Shown here: in pieces, positions 12,485-24,160 of the stretch
Position numbering within the stretch: the first letter of the stretch is position 1
How the letters are laid out: every line of letters begins with the position of its first letter
Assembly (NCBI GenBank): GCA_024138025.1
Contig: JAMXBD010003373.1
Coordinates: forward strand, 59,690-123,689
Length of the DNA stretch: 64,000 nucleotides
Direction of reading: 5' to 3'
Source: Combretum micranthum
Taxonomy: Eukaryota; Streptophyta; Magnoliopsida; Myrtales; Combretaceae
The notes under the pieces: generated by a model
Told to the model about the DNA's origin: nothing
What the model saw: the letters and a program-made list of their open reading frames with translations, nothing else
Databases searched by the model: none
Program-made: the position numbers and the translations under genes

Positions 12485-13016
12485 TCTCCCCTCCTTAAAA
12501 TCAACCTTATCCTCAAGGTTGAGAAACTATGCTACCATGTTTGTGTTCATTAAAATGTCCCAAAGAAAACCCATGAAAATATTACACTTTATTTGTATTA
12601 TGGAATCCCTTGTTGTGAAAATAAAAAAACCCTAAAAATTATTGGTTGAACATGGTTCTGTTGTAAAAAGCTCATAGCTTAATAAATTATCCCATTTAAT
12701 TATGACATACTTTACCCAAACTCATGTCCTAGAACCCTCTTATCCATATTCATAATAGTTGAAAAAGAAGTTGTTCATCCACTGTTTATGTAATACCATG
12801 AAGGAGGGAATATCATAAACATGTGTTCCCTTCAAATACCACACATGGAACACTACATATATACAACTCAGCACCTCACCTGAGTCAAAAAATGCACAAA
12901 AAATCTATTGCTTGATAAACTTGGTGGTCTAATGTTCCAAATGTTCCTTCATCTACTAGAATGATGCTTTATACATTTGATTAAATGAAGTAAGATATGT
13001 TCTATAGTAGTTTTGG

Positions 13017-13370
13017 TAAGTTACATTAAAAGGTCTTAACGTTTGGGAGTAAGTTCAAAAGAGATCTCCACATTTGGAAAATATCTTTTGAGTTTTAATT
13101 AAATTTCTCTTCTATTGATACATATCAATGAAGACCTCAGAAGAAAGGTTTTCTAAAATTTAATTAAATATTTTTCTATTGACACATATCAATGGAGATT
13201 CAATCAATCCACTTTCCTAAACTTTGGGACTCTTTATGAATGACTAAAAAATGTTGAGATATCAATTGACCCACTTCTCTGAACATTAGGATCTCTTTTA
13301 AACCACTCAAAACTTTAGGACTCAAGTGAACATACTCCCAAATGTTGGGACCTTTTAGTGTAATTTACCT
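13017..13370. mobile_element. Foldback (inverted-repeat) element, copy 1
   Basis: The left arm gtaagttacattaaaaggtc, then ttaacgtttgggagtaagttc, is mirrored on the right by gaacatactcccaaatgttgg, then gaccttttagtgtaatttacc. The arms are over 100 bases and diverged. Same family as 14153-14510. Confidence 0.65.
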
Positions 13371-14152
13371 ATTGGCTATGATGAATGTGAGCCCTTTATG
13401 AGGTGCCATCTACCTATATAATAAGTATGTTGGTGGTAACACCTTTGTAAGTCCAAAATTGTGACGATGAGCCCCACGATTGTAGAATATCAACATGCAA
13501 GACAGATAGTCATATTCATATGTTAAATTCTTCAATTGTTGGACCCTTTTCCCAATGTTAGACCCAATATCTACCATGGTATTATTTTTCTTATCCCATC
13601 TCATATACACGCTTTTAAAATGCTTCAAAATCGGTAATGATGATAAAGGAACTATTGGATATAGGTAGCTTCCCATTATAGTATGTATTAGTATGTAGGT
13701 AATAGGCCATGAAAATTTAAAATCAAGTTCTTCAGCCAAAAACCAACATGCTTTCATGTATCTTCTGTATATACAATATAAAATCCTTGATCTTTTTTGG
13801 TTTTATATGGAAATTCTCTTGAAGCATTAAAGTAAAGCTCACTTGTCCTACCCTAATGAAATTCGATTCTTCAATAAACCTAAAGTCACACTCATCATCT
13901 GTAATGTATACTACTATTTCTATATCAATATTAGCAATTTCATTTAAAAGACAATGTTGTTCTTTGTTTGTCTATTTTCATACCAGGTTCCTACTCTTTA
14001 GTGTAGACATATCTTCTTATTGAATGATATTAGCTACATAGAATCTATCCTTTTGCCAAGCATAGTTAAAAGGCCCAAATCTTATCATTAATGCTTTAAT
14101 AAAATGATGTTTTAAAATGATTGAATTCGTCCATATACTTATATCATAATAG

Positions 14153-14510
14153 GGTAAATTACACCATAAGGTCATAATGTTTAGGATAAGTTTATTTTAG
14201 GTCACACGTTGGAATGTTAAAAAGATCACAATGTTTGAGGATAAGTTCATTTTTTTATCACAATGTTTGGAAAAGTGATTCAATTCAAGTCTCCATAGAC
14301 CCGTGTCAACTTCTCCTATTGACACGTACCAACTTCTCCTAGTGACATGTATTCATGAAGACTTGAATTGAGTCACTTTTCTAAACGTTGTGACCTAAAA
14401 TGAACTTACCCCTAAAGGTTGTGATATTTTTTTAACCACTCCAAATGTTGTAACCCAAAATGAACTTACTCCAAATGTTGTGACCTTCTTATGTAATTTT
14501 TCCTATAGTT
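14153..14510. mobile_element. Foldback (inverted-repeat) element, copy 2
   Basis: Left gggtaaattacaccataagg then tcataatgttt; right aatgttgtgaccttcttatg then taatttttcc, the inverted counterpart. Inner parts repeat gacacgtaccaacttctcct and mirrored gtctcc/ggagac-like words around aagtctccatag and gaagacttgaattgagtc. No coding sequence. Confidence 0.65.
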
Positions 14511-15192
14511 TTTGTGTCTTGCATAGTAACTAATACAAACTTAGGATAATATTTTTCATTTATGTGGTAAATCCAAGAAAATTCCACTTTCAACACCTAA
14601 GACATAGGATCTTGACTAGAGAAACATGGAATATCTTGCTTGATATATTTAACATGGACCAATTAAGTGATTGTATGATGATGCCTGCAATATCCCCTAA
14701 CAAGGCTGATTGAGTCTCAATCAATCTAGCCTAGAATTGATGAATTATAATGAAAAGTCAATATCACTTACTATTGTATGGATATCCTCTAATTTAGATG
14801 ATGAAAATTGAAATTGTGATTCTGATGATGATAGATCTTGCTGACTAAGCTAATCACGTTGCTTCTAATGGTGCTAAAATATATTATGATGATGCTGAAT
14901 ATTCTAATGTTTGAAGTGTTTCCTCAAATCCTTAGATGAAAATGGTGAATTGACATGTTTTTAAGTGTACTAATGACCAATAAGTCGATTATGATTTAGT
15001 GTAATCCTATCAAGATTCATACTCAATTGTACAATATGTTCTTGAAATTCTAACAACGATTTCTTAGAAAATCCAGTATTTTTTGCTTGTGTTTCCAATG
15101 TTTATGTTAGTACAATCTTCCACTTGAAGGACTCAAAAAACAAGCAATATCATAAAAAATTGTTTGAGATTACGAAGATGACGAGAGACTAA

Positions 15193-15661
15193 TTTTATTA
15201 TAGCCTACTGTTTATTAACTAGCTAACCCCACAAACTCGTTACCCTAACTCTATAAACTTCTTATTTCTATGCTTCATCCTTTTACCTCTCCTCTTAGTA
15301 ATATCTAGAAAACTCTTTGTATATGTTCAACTATTTCTCCTAAGGTTTTTTTTACATTGATTTAGTGTATTTCTTGATGTGAGGTTTGATGATATGGAAA
15401 CTAAATGTCCAGGGCTTCAAGTAGCCAAGTGCTCCTAAATCACATAGTGTGATCTTTAGAAAGCGTTCTTTTATGATACCCTTTTCCCCTTTGACTTTGT
15501 TATTTATAATTGTTAATTACACCTCAATCTTATAGTTTTGTTAAGATTTGTTATTTGCAGTTGTAGATCTATAATAAACTATGATCTATTCAACAAATTA
15601 TCTAACTATCGTTTGCCTATTACATATTGAACTATTTGTCTTTTCTGGATTTAATATAGCA
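15193..15661 (-). mobile_element. LTR, intact copy of the pair
   Basis: Counterpart of 9538-9750 joined to 12215-12484. On the minus strand it starts TGCTATATTAAATCC at 15661 and runs to about 15193, about 469 bases. The flanks (aagca before 9538 and cttca after 15661) do not form a target duplication, so one end may be lost or the edges may be off by a few bases. Confidence 0.55.
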
Positions 15662-15959
15662 CTTCAATTTCATAGAAGGTTTGCCATATACAAGAAACCA
15701 TTTTTTTAAAGAGCCAAGATTTCCCAAAATTTCGAATTTTCATACTTTTTTCTTCATTGTGTGTCTTCTCCTAGTTTTTTTTCTTCTCTTTCTTTTTCTT
15801 ATTTTAAATCTTCATAATAATAATAATAGCCCATCCAATCCTCGTACCTATAAACTTGAATTTTTGTGCAATCAAAACTTAAAGCATATTAAATCAACTT
15901 AGCTCAATCTTAAAAATAATAATAAAAAAATAAATAACTTTTCAAAAAGAAGGTTCTAA

Positions 15960-15964
15960 CATCT
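15960..15964. repeat. Target-site duplication CATCT, left
   Basis: Identical to 17603-17607 and directly adjoins the TG of the solo LTR. Confidence 0.8.
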
Positions 15965-17602
15965 TGTTGGTCCTAAATAATAATCAACAAGGGGGGTTGA
16001 ATTGATTATTAATAAAAATTTTTGCCTTTTAAAATAATCCCTTCAATTTAAAAATGAGAATCATATATGCAATTAAACAAATATGAACATAAATTGCGGA
16101 AATTGAAAAGATAGAGTATAGAAAACCAAGCAGCGATTTATAGTGGTTCCGCCTTGTGCGTCAATCCACTCTTCCAGCTCCGAGCCGGGGACCCCATTAT
16201 CTTATGGGTTTTGTTCCATTATATCCAATAAGAACAAATTACAAGCTTGTACAATTCTCTCTACTCGATTCTCACAGATCCTCTAGCTACAACCGATCTA
16301 CAGAATCTAAACTTGTAATTGAACTATCAACTAAGAAGGTAACAACAAGTTCCTTCAATTACAAAAGGAGAATAAATTTTCAGAATCAAAAAGCAAAAGA
16401 AAGATTGCAAAATGATCAGCTTGTCAAAGTAAAAGTTTTTGGAAATTCTCTATTCAATGAAACTTCTGGACTTTATTCTGTAAAAGCTTCTGGTTCTTTT
16501 CTTTTGATTGAAAACTAGAGAAATTTTTGTTTGCTATGTGAAAGATAACTGCTTTCTATTATTTTTTTTTTCTGTCTTTCTTAAGTTATATCATACTTCA
16601 TTTAACGTTTAGAAGATAAGAATGTAATCCTAAGAATCTCGATATGAAAATCTTTTGAACTTTATCTTGATTTGAAATATGAATATCATTCAACTTCTTC
16701 CAACGGTTTGATGATAGACGCTTCTGCTTGTTCTTGTGATTCGAATAGAAAATGATAGTAACTAAGTGGATAAACTTATCTTGATCTTGTAAGCGTATGT
16801 CTTGAATATTCAAATCTGTCAACTGTGGATAATCCTTGAAGATCGTTATGGATATTTTTCCCGTCGATTGTAATATTTTGAATGCATTGGAATGAGGATA
16901 AGATCTGCTTGATCTTCGTGATTCATCATAATCTTGTTTGTTTCTATTTTTAAGAAAAAATCTTCATGACATTGTTCTGCTCAAAGATAGATATACCAAT
17001 TGCTAAAAACTCATCTCCATCTTGATCTTCATATGTTATCTTATTTGAAGATAACGTTTTTTTATTCTGATTTCCTTATCAATTCCATGTTAAAAAAAAT
17101 AAATTTTTCTTATATTGAAAAAGAATGTTAAAAAAAAATTTCTTGAAATAAATCCCGTAACTTTTACTTCTAAAGAAAACATGATGAGAGAGAAACTGAC
17201 AATCATTTAAATCCCCTAGGATATAATCCGACTTTATTGGAATCAAATAAGTATATTACCCAAATATACTTATTATCTCGGAGCTAGGCCTTCAAAAATG
17301 TGATTATACTGTTCTGAAATACTGTATGTCTTATTGAAGAAGATGAACAGTGAAAACACATGATACAGAGCTACTGTCAGAAGTGCAGTGAAAGATTCTG
17401 TAAAAGGTTCTGTAAAAGGTGCTGGATTTCTGGAAAAATTCTTTATCCTTAAAGCAACCTTCTGAAAAACATTCTGGATTCCGAATACTCTTCATCATTT
17501 TTCTTCTTTCTCTTTAACTTGATACTATACACTTAATAAACTCATTAGCAATCATTTTTACTCTTTTGTTATCATCAAAACCTATTTTAAGAGAATCTAA
17601 CA
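15965..17602 (+). mobile_element. Solo LTR (copia SIRE/Maximus-like)
   Basis: A 1638-base unit starting TGTTGGTCCTAAATAATAAT and ending GAGAATCTAACA, flanked by perfect CATCT duplications. The start followed by aacaaggggggttgaattg, the internal tgcggaaattgaaaag, tttatagtggttccgcc and gtcaatccactcttccagct, and the gttatcatcaaaacc near the end are typical of long LTRs of SIRE-type copia elements in dicots. There is no second LTR or coding interior, so it is the product of LTR-LTR recombination. The 120-codon frame at 16156-16518 is inside the LTR and is not a gene. Confidence 0.8.
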
Positions 17603-17607
17603 CATCT
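17603..17607. repeat. Target-site duplication CATCT, right
   Basis: Follows the terminal CA of the solo LTR. Confidence 0.8.
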
Positions 17608-18100
17608 ACAGATAAAATCCATAAAAGACTCAAAGCACCAATCAATCACAATTCATAGCAACTAACCTAATTGTTCCCTTAAAAATTCCTCTTAAGATTT
17701 CACGAAAGCTATATTTTCAATTGTTCCTTCATTACATATTCTTTTTTAGGGAATAAGTTTAAATTTTGTCTTTGGTAAGTTTTTAAATGTACGACCAAGA
17801 AATTAGTAAAATAATTAATTCATGCTATAATACTATTAATAATCTAATTAATAAAATTAACGACAAACTAAACTCGATTAATAAGATAGTTGAATTTTAT
17901 ATTTATTAGAGGATATTACCATAGGTCATGTGTGTGCCTACAATTCAAAAGAAATGGTACATCAAATTTATTAAGGATAAGTGGGTAACTTTGTCGTGTA
18001 AAGAACCCATTCATAATTTCATACTCTACTATCAATTGTGTAGCTTCCAATTGATTATTGGTGGTTATAGGGTAAATTTTAGGTATAGATTTTTCAAACC
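17608..18100. other. AT-rich intergenic, no gene seen
   Basis: Only short frames without recognisable similarity; tttaaattttgt and similar low-complexity sequence. Confidence 0.4.
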
Positions 18101-19770
18101 TACTTTATAGGGTAGGGTATGGATATGATGTCTTCATACCAACATATCCTCGCTCATCTTGTTACTAGTACTTTAATATTGTTGCCTCAAATCTATTGGT
18201 AAAGTTGATCAGATTTAAGCCTAGATGAAGCTACGCTTGCAAAATAAGCATAAGCTAATGAGTATTAAGAAGTTATTCGATGTAGCTACTCCGATAATCA
18301 AGTGAATAAGGTATGTGATATGTACAAATTATTCATATTCTTAGTATATTAAGTGCAATTTAGTGCTTGCTTAAGAATTTATTCAAGAATTGGTACTTGA
18401 TTACTATATATATTCATTTCATGTGATTTTGGAACAAATCAACAGCAATTATACACTTTGGAGCAAAGGATTAAGTAAATTATGGAAGATTAGACACCAA
18501 TCACGTCCATTATCAAGCAATAAATGGAATACAGTAACCATACGGCTTCATCACGCAGTTATCGAGGAGAAAAGTTACCAAAGACCATAGCGGCCTTAGT
18601 AACGGGCGTGATGATGGACAATTTGTTGGTCATAGATGATCACTCCTTTGTCACCCCCATTATGAAGAGTGTGATTGGCCCGTTTTGCATTTTTTTTTAG
18701 ATTGAACCATATTTCGAAAGAAAACTCGTACAAAACATCTTTTTTTGGGGTTATGTCTGAATGGGCATTTATCTAAGGTTTAAATAACTTGCAACCTTAG
18801 GACAAGACACCATGATAAATACACATGACTTCCATTATTCATCGTACCGATTGGAATTTATATTCATGTAGGAAAGAGTAGAAGGGAGAAGTGAATCCAT
18901 TGTATCAAAGTGTTGTACTCTGTAACTTTCCTAAAAGAATCGAGAGAGAAGACAGGAATTTCTTTTTTGTTTGTTATAAAGACTTCTATTATTTAAATCA
19001 AAAATGATTTTTCTTCTCTTCCCTATTCTTATGTTATATTCTATTTTAATTATGCTTTTTAAGTGTTTGTGTTCGTAGTTCATCATGAGTGAGTAGTGAC
19101 TTAGGGTTTACGACATCATGTTAACATGAATATGCATAAATAAAAATCCAACCTATTAATGTTGATTTCTAATGAATTGAATTTCAAAAAATTAAGATAG
19201 TGTAGTGCACGACACGGTCTTGCAGTAGATCTCAGTAGAGGATGTTGGGAAAAATCCACTGAGTAGATTAATTTACTTGAACAAACTATTTCTACTAATA
19301 GAGATATTATTAGGAAGTTTGCGCGTTTTATGAAATTCAAGAATATTAATTAAGATTAAAGCGATCTTAAATTGTCCATTTATTAGGAGAGATTCTAGTG
19401 AGTGCAATTAAGGTTAGAATTGAGTATTTATGAGAAGAATATTCATAATTTAAGAATTTCTATGGATAGTGATTAATAGGAAGAATACTTTGATGAATCA
19501 TGTTGATATGGTAGAGTAAACCTGATGTGAATTAAGTTTGTTGTTGTTATCGTGTTAATTTGTTGTTTCACTCTGTGCACTTATATTTAGTGTAGTTTAC
19601 TTGCTTAATTTAGACTCAGTTTACTTAACTAAATTATTTGATTTCTAGTTAATAGGAAGTTTAATTGGTACTAGTATTTGCATTTGTTCCCTATGGAGAC
19701 GACCCCATACTCATCCATACTAAAAAATGATAGGTACACTTTCTTATCGAATCGAAGTAAGAGATAAAAT
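18101..19770 (+). mobile_element. Probable gypsy-type LTR remnant
   Basis: Toward its right end it reads tttgttccctatggagacga then ccccatactcatcc, a signature seen near the 3' end of many plant gypsy LTRs (ttccctgtgga.acgaccc). The middle (18490-18690) holds a cluster of aatcacg / cgggcgtgatgatgg / tgatcac words like those at 10690-10830 and 30300-30545. No borders or target duplication could be fixed, and no coding part is seen. Confidence 0.4.
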
Positions 19771-21623
19771 ATAGGTTTTTAAAAGTTAAGACTCGGTAGT
19801 TCTAATTAGAGGTGATCAATATGAGAGGTAAAGGAAAATTCTAGTAATAGAGTGTAGGCTAAGTTACATTCCAAGATTCTTGAGATATTGACGAGTTTGA
19901 TTTTAGCAGAGCTGGGTAAGTAGGTCACTGGTAAATGGACCATGTCCAATCAGACTTAGGGACTTAGCGAGTCTGATTAGTCATGAGGTTGTGTTTTAGG
20001 TCTGGTGCAGAGGGGAAACATGGTTAGCCTTTGCCAAGTTAGCCCATGCTCTAAATAGGTTGGACTGGGCTTGAGAAGCCCCTATCTAAATTTAACTATC
20101 TACAATACTTAACTTTCAAATAAGGTTAGAAATTTGCTGAACTATTTACAAGCTATTAGAATTTGATTCAGTTTAAGCTCGATTTTCAAATAAGTAAAGT
20201 TCTATCTCAAAATAAAACTTATTTATCTAAATGAACCAAACTAAAATTTCTATTTCAAGTCACAAGCTATATATATATGTGTGTGTGTGTGTGTTGAAAT
20301 AAGAAGCTAGTTTATATATGAGATGATATATAGTATATATTATGATATGAGATAATATTAATAAATAACTTTGTATATAACTATCTATATAAGTTATTCA
20401 TTTTAACTTTATCTCTTGATATAGAGCTATAAAAGAATTTATTATTCATTAATATTACTATTTATATAAGTCATTCATTTTATACATCTACAATCTCAAG
20501 TTTAACTTTATATCATGTTATAAAGCTATAAAGAGAAAAGTTGCTTATAAGCTATTCAAATTTAATTTAGCTCGAACTTGGCTTATAATAAAATTTTTTT
20601 ATTTAAGCAATAATGATTTTGACATGCATAAGGGAGACGAAATAGACTGTAAGGATTGTTTGCACTTGATCCGTTCATAATAATAATATTACAATTATCC
20701 AAATTTCGATCATGCACAAGATTAGACTAATTATGTGAGCAGACATATTCAAGACAAATTTTCCTTTTTTCTTCCTTCTTTAGCTTCTTTTAGTGTAACA
20801 TAAAAACATGATGATACAAATCCTTCTTGCTCTACTACTAACTTGATGTGAATTCAATAAAAATTGTCAATTTTATGTGAAAACTGATATTTTTAGCTTT
20901 TTTGAGTTCTTACAATAAATATAAAATAAGGATATGATGTAATTGAAATTTGATGAGTACCACAGTTGTTAAAACAAATTGGGTTATAATTATAATTCAA
21001 AAGACATCACTGATTATAAAACTACCACGGTATTGAAAGAATCAAGGAATTCTATTAGCACGGTTCACATACAGTGAATAAAGGGAGAAATATAAATTCA
21101 CTCAATTCTAAAAAAGAGAACGACATAGAATCAATACTATAAACAAAGAAACAACTTAACCTTTTCCACTAGTGACATGACTTAGCCTAATTATAAACGT
21201 ATGTACTGATTCATAAAAAAAAATAATAATAATAATAATTGACGTATGAATAAATAAGAATATACTAAATAAACTAAGATGCTTAAAATACGACCCAAGT
21301 CCTAAAAAAAACACAAATAAAAAACGGCAAAATCAATAAAACACAACATGTTTAACTATCTTCATGAAAGGACGAAATAAGACATCGTATGCTTGCGGTA
21401 AGCTAGGCCGGTTGACAGGGGCAGTTGATCGGAGTTCATTAGTTAGGGGTGGTCAACACTGATACTTTAGCTAGTCTCCTTCAAGTTGGCCTCCTTGGTC
21501 AGCCTCTAAATCCTCCATTTACCCACTTCGCTCTACCAAGTCTTTTGATACACGATAACAACTTTTATCGTAGGTAGATTGTTGGTTTCTTGCCTCGCTC
21601 ATCATAAACTTGATTTTGTCTTC
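19771..21623. other. AT-rich intergenic with microsatellite
   Basis: No gene seen. 19900-20090 has hAT-like sub-terminal words (ggaccatgtccaatcagact, ggactgggcttgagaagccc). 20265-20293 is a compound (TA)n(TG)n microsatellite. 21217-21238 is an AAT-rich run. Confidence 0.4.
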
Positions 21624-22344
21624 ATTAGGGATGCAACCATGGCAGATTTAGGATAGGTGATATGAGACCCAAACCCGACCTAATTTTCTATAAGGTTTCT
21701 CAAACTCGACCCTAAATCCTAGAGCATTTTATTGCTATACCCAACCTACCCCTATAAGGTAGTGATCGACCCGTCCAGCCCTGTTTAACCCAATTAAGGA
21801 TAATCTAAACATATAATTAAGACAAAAAGATTAATCTAACACCAAAAATAAATAAACAAAATCCAAGTCAAGCTACTAAAATGAAGAAAAAAATTCTCTA
21901 CATAATATGAAAAAAATTAGATCCCTCTAGTTTTCTAAACCAAATCAACATATTATTTGTCAAAATTCAACTTTTACACATAATATAACTAAAGACAATA
22001 AAATATATCATACATAGTTTAACCTAGATACAATTTTGAATTTATGAGTTAAGCTTCAAAGATCATATTACAATTAATAAGAGTTGAGAGAGGGAAAGGG
22101 TGACAAATATTCTATTATCTAGGGTTTTCTTTTGAATTGTTTTCATTTAATTTTTTATTTTAAATTTTATTATATTTTGACGAGTCATGTCTCCCATTGA
22201 GTCATAACTATGACCTACAACCCAAGCTTAAACCTTATAGAATCCTTCAAAAAATTTTCAAACTTAACCTTAAACCCTACAAAGTTTTTATTGGGTCGAT
22301 TAGGTGAGGTATCTTATAATGACCTGACTGGTTGCATCCCTAAT
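21624..22344. mobile_element. hAT-like miniature element with 15-bp perfect terminal inverted repeats
   Basis: attagggatgcaacc at 21624-21638 is the exact inverse of ggttgcatccctaat at 22330-22344, 721 bases end to end. Inside are the sub-terminal acccaaacccgacc, aactcgaccctaaatcc and gggtcgattagg words usual in non-autonomous plant hAT elements. If the element proper is TAGGG...CCCTA (21626-22342), the outside octamers are gtcttcat and attcccat, agreeing at four of eight positions, so any target duplication is decayed. No transposase. Confidence 0.65.
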
Positions 22345-22689
22345 TCCCATCACTTATATATCTCTATTATTTGTTGTCCCACTCAAACTCTTCATTAGTT
22401 CTAAATTTAGAGTAGCAATTAATGTAGAAAATGTTCAATAAATTTGTTTCCATTATTGTTGCTATTGTAGTTTGCTATCTACAAAATATTTAAGAATGGG
22501 GAAATGATTTTGAGAGATGTTAAAAAAAATGAACTAGAAACTGATGTACAATTTTTAAAAATCTTTTCCAGCATTTTTTCAACTTTGTTTAGTTTGGCTT
22601 TGAAATATAAATGAGCATAGATTATAATATATAAATATCATTACATCAAGATTTTTACATTATATCTTAAAAATCTTCATTTTTTATCC
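22345..22689. other. AT-rich spacer, no gene seen
   Basis: Short spacer between the hAT-like element and the LTR-like block; no recognisable content. Confidence 0.4.
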
Positions 22690-24160
22690 AAAATTTTCAT
22701 GTGTTTGATGTGGTGTTTTCAATCGCAATCAATCAAATTAAATTAAACCCTATTCTTGCTATGTAACTAATCCTAGGCAAGCATACCTATTGATTGTAGT
22801 ATCGGTGTAAGCACAGGGGTTGTTCTACTAAGACCTACAATTACTAGCAATTACCTTAATTCTACTATCTAGCTGATCTTATTCAAGTGATCTTAATATA
22901 TCCAAGCAACTAATTAATTAATTAACCCTAGAAAAATTCAATGCTTCTAAGAATAACATATTACAAAACTATCCCTAATTTTGATTCACCTCTAATTCTA
23001 ATTCCAATTCCTTACAAAACATTCATTAATGGGTTGTTTAAGTTCTTAAACTGCAGGAACCCTAGATTTATGGATCTCTCTTTCAAGATAATTGAATTAT
23101 AATCATATATGTCTAATGGAAATTCCTTTCATCATTATATGCATACAAAATTGCCTTAGAGGTCATAATTCCTTAAAAAGATTCAATCTTTATGCAGAAA
23201 GTTTATACAATCTATGTCTAGAGTCACGTTCAAACTTCTTTATTCTTGCTAAATCTATCTTATCACTTAATCCATCGATTAAATCAACAAGAATCAAACA
23301 ATGATATAATATTGTGGACATATTAAATCAAGAAACAAATATACACACATGAAGATTCAAGAAACATAAACTTCCATTAACAAAGCAATACAATCTCTAC
23401 ATTAAGGTTACGGTTTCTCAAGATTTAGGGTAAAAAAATCTATTTTTCCATAGAAGAAATACAATGATAGAATAAGGAAAAATAGTAAAGAGTCATGATT
23501 ACAACCCTTAAAGATAAAGTCTTGTGATCTCCAATATGCCTTTGTGTTTCTCCTCTCTCAAAAACATATTTTTGTCTCTAGGGTTCATAAAAAGGAAGAA
23601 AGATCTCCAATAAGATGAGTTAAGGGCACTATTTATAGAAAAAATGGAAAATTGGACCTACACGAGATCTTACACAGCTATGTAGGAAGATCGTATACGA
23701 TGAAAACTAATGAAAACATCGAAATCTAAGGTTACAGGACCCCAACACGGCCTGTGTACTCTGGTCATGTGCTTTCAAAATGCTTGCTAGTCATTTTTTG
23801 TCTCCTACACCAGTATTCTAAACAGCTTGTGTAGAAAGCCATGTATGTGTAAAATTTCTAAATTCCTATTCCTTCATCAAAATCTTCATTAACTCATCCA
23901 AAATTTTCATTAAGCTCAAAATCTTCCTTTATCGCTGAAATTGATATTTTAACCAAATAACTATCATTTCCTTAATAATTCACATAAATTCTACATAATA
24001 TCATACTTAAATAATGAGAATAATAAGGTTCTTTAGATACTTATTAGTTTTCTTAAAAAAAATGAAAACAAAGAAAGAAATTATTATAGAAGTATAAAAA
24101 TCAAAACTAAGAGCAAACTTTTTTAGTTTGATGTGATATTCTACAATGTCCCAATCTTAT
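22690..24160 (+). mobile_element. Possible LTR remnant, borders unknown
   Basis: A stretch reading tgtagtatcggtgtaagcac then aggggttgttctactaagac resembles the 'hexamer-tract, new start of coding interior' region of long plant LTRs ('gtatcgaacacagggattgtt'). The region 23640-23850 is the only GC-richer part (cacgagatcttacacagc, ccaacacggcctgtgtactc). No terminal TG/CA pair with target duplication found. Confidence 0.3.

Larger units (their letters stand above)
12485..15192 (-). mobile_element. Decayed interior of a minus-strand LTR retrotransposon
   Basis: Lies between two copies of the same LTR. Just inside the right edge of the split LTR, the minus strand reads CAACCTTGAGGATAAGG and on through GTTGATTTTAAGGAGGGG. 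This gives LEDKVDFK plus a Gly-rich end, typical of the last residues of plant gypsy polyproteins, followed by the polypurine tract. The rest of the 2.7 kb shows no pol domain that I can recognise. Two foldback elements have landed in it (13017-13370 and 14153-14510). The 115-codon minus frame at 13410-13757 has no recognisable family. Confidence 0.45.
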
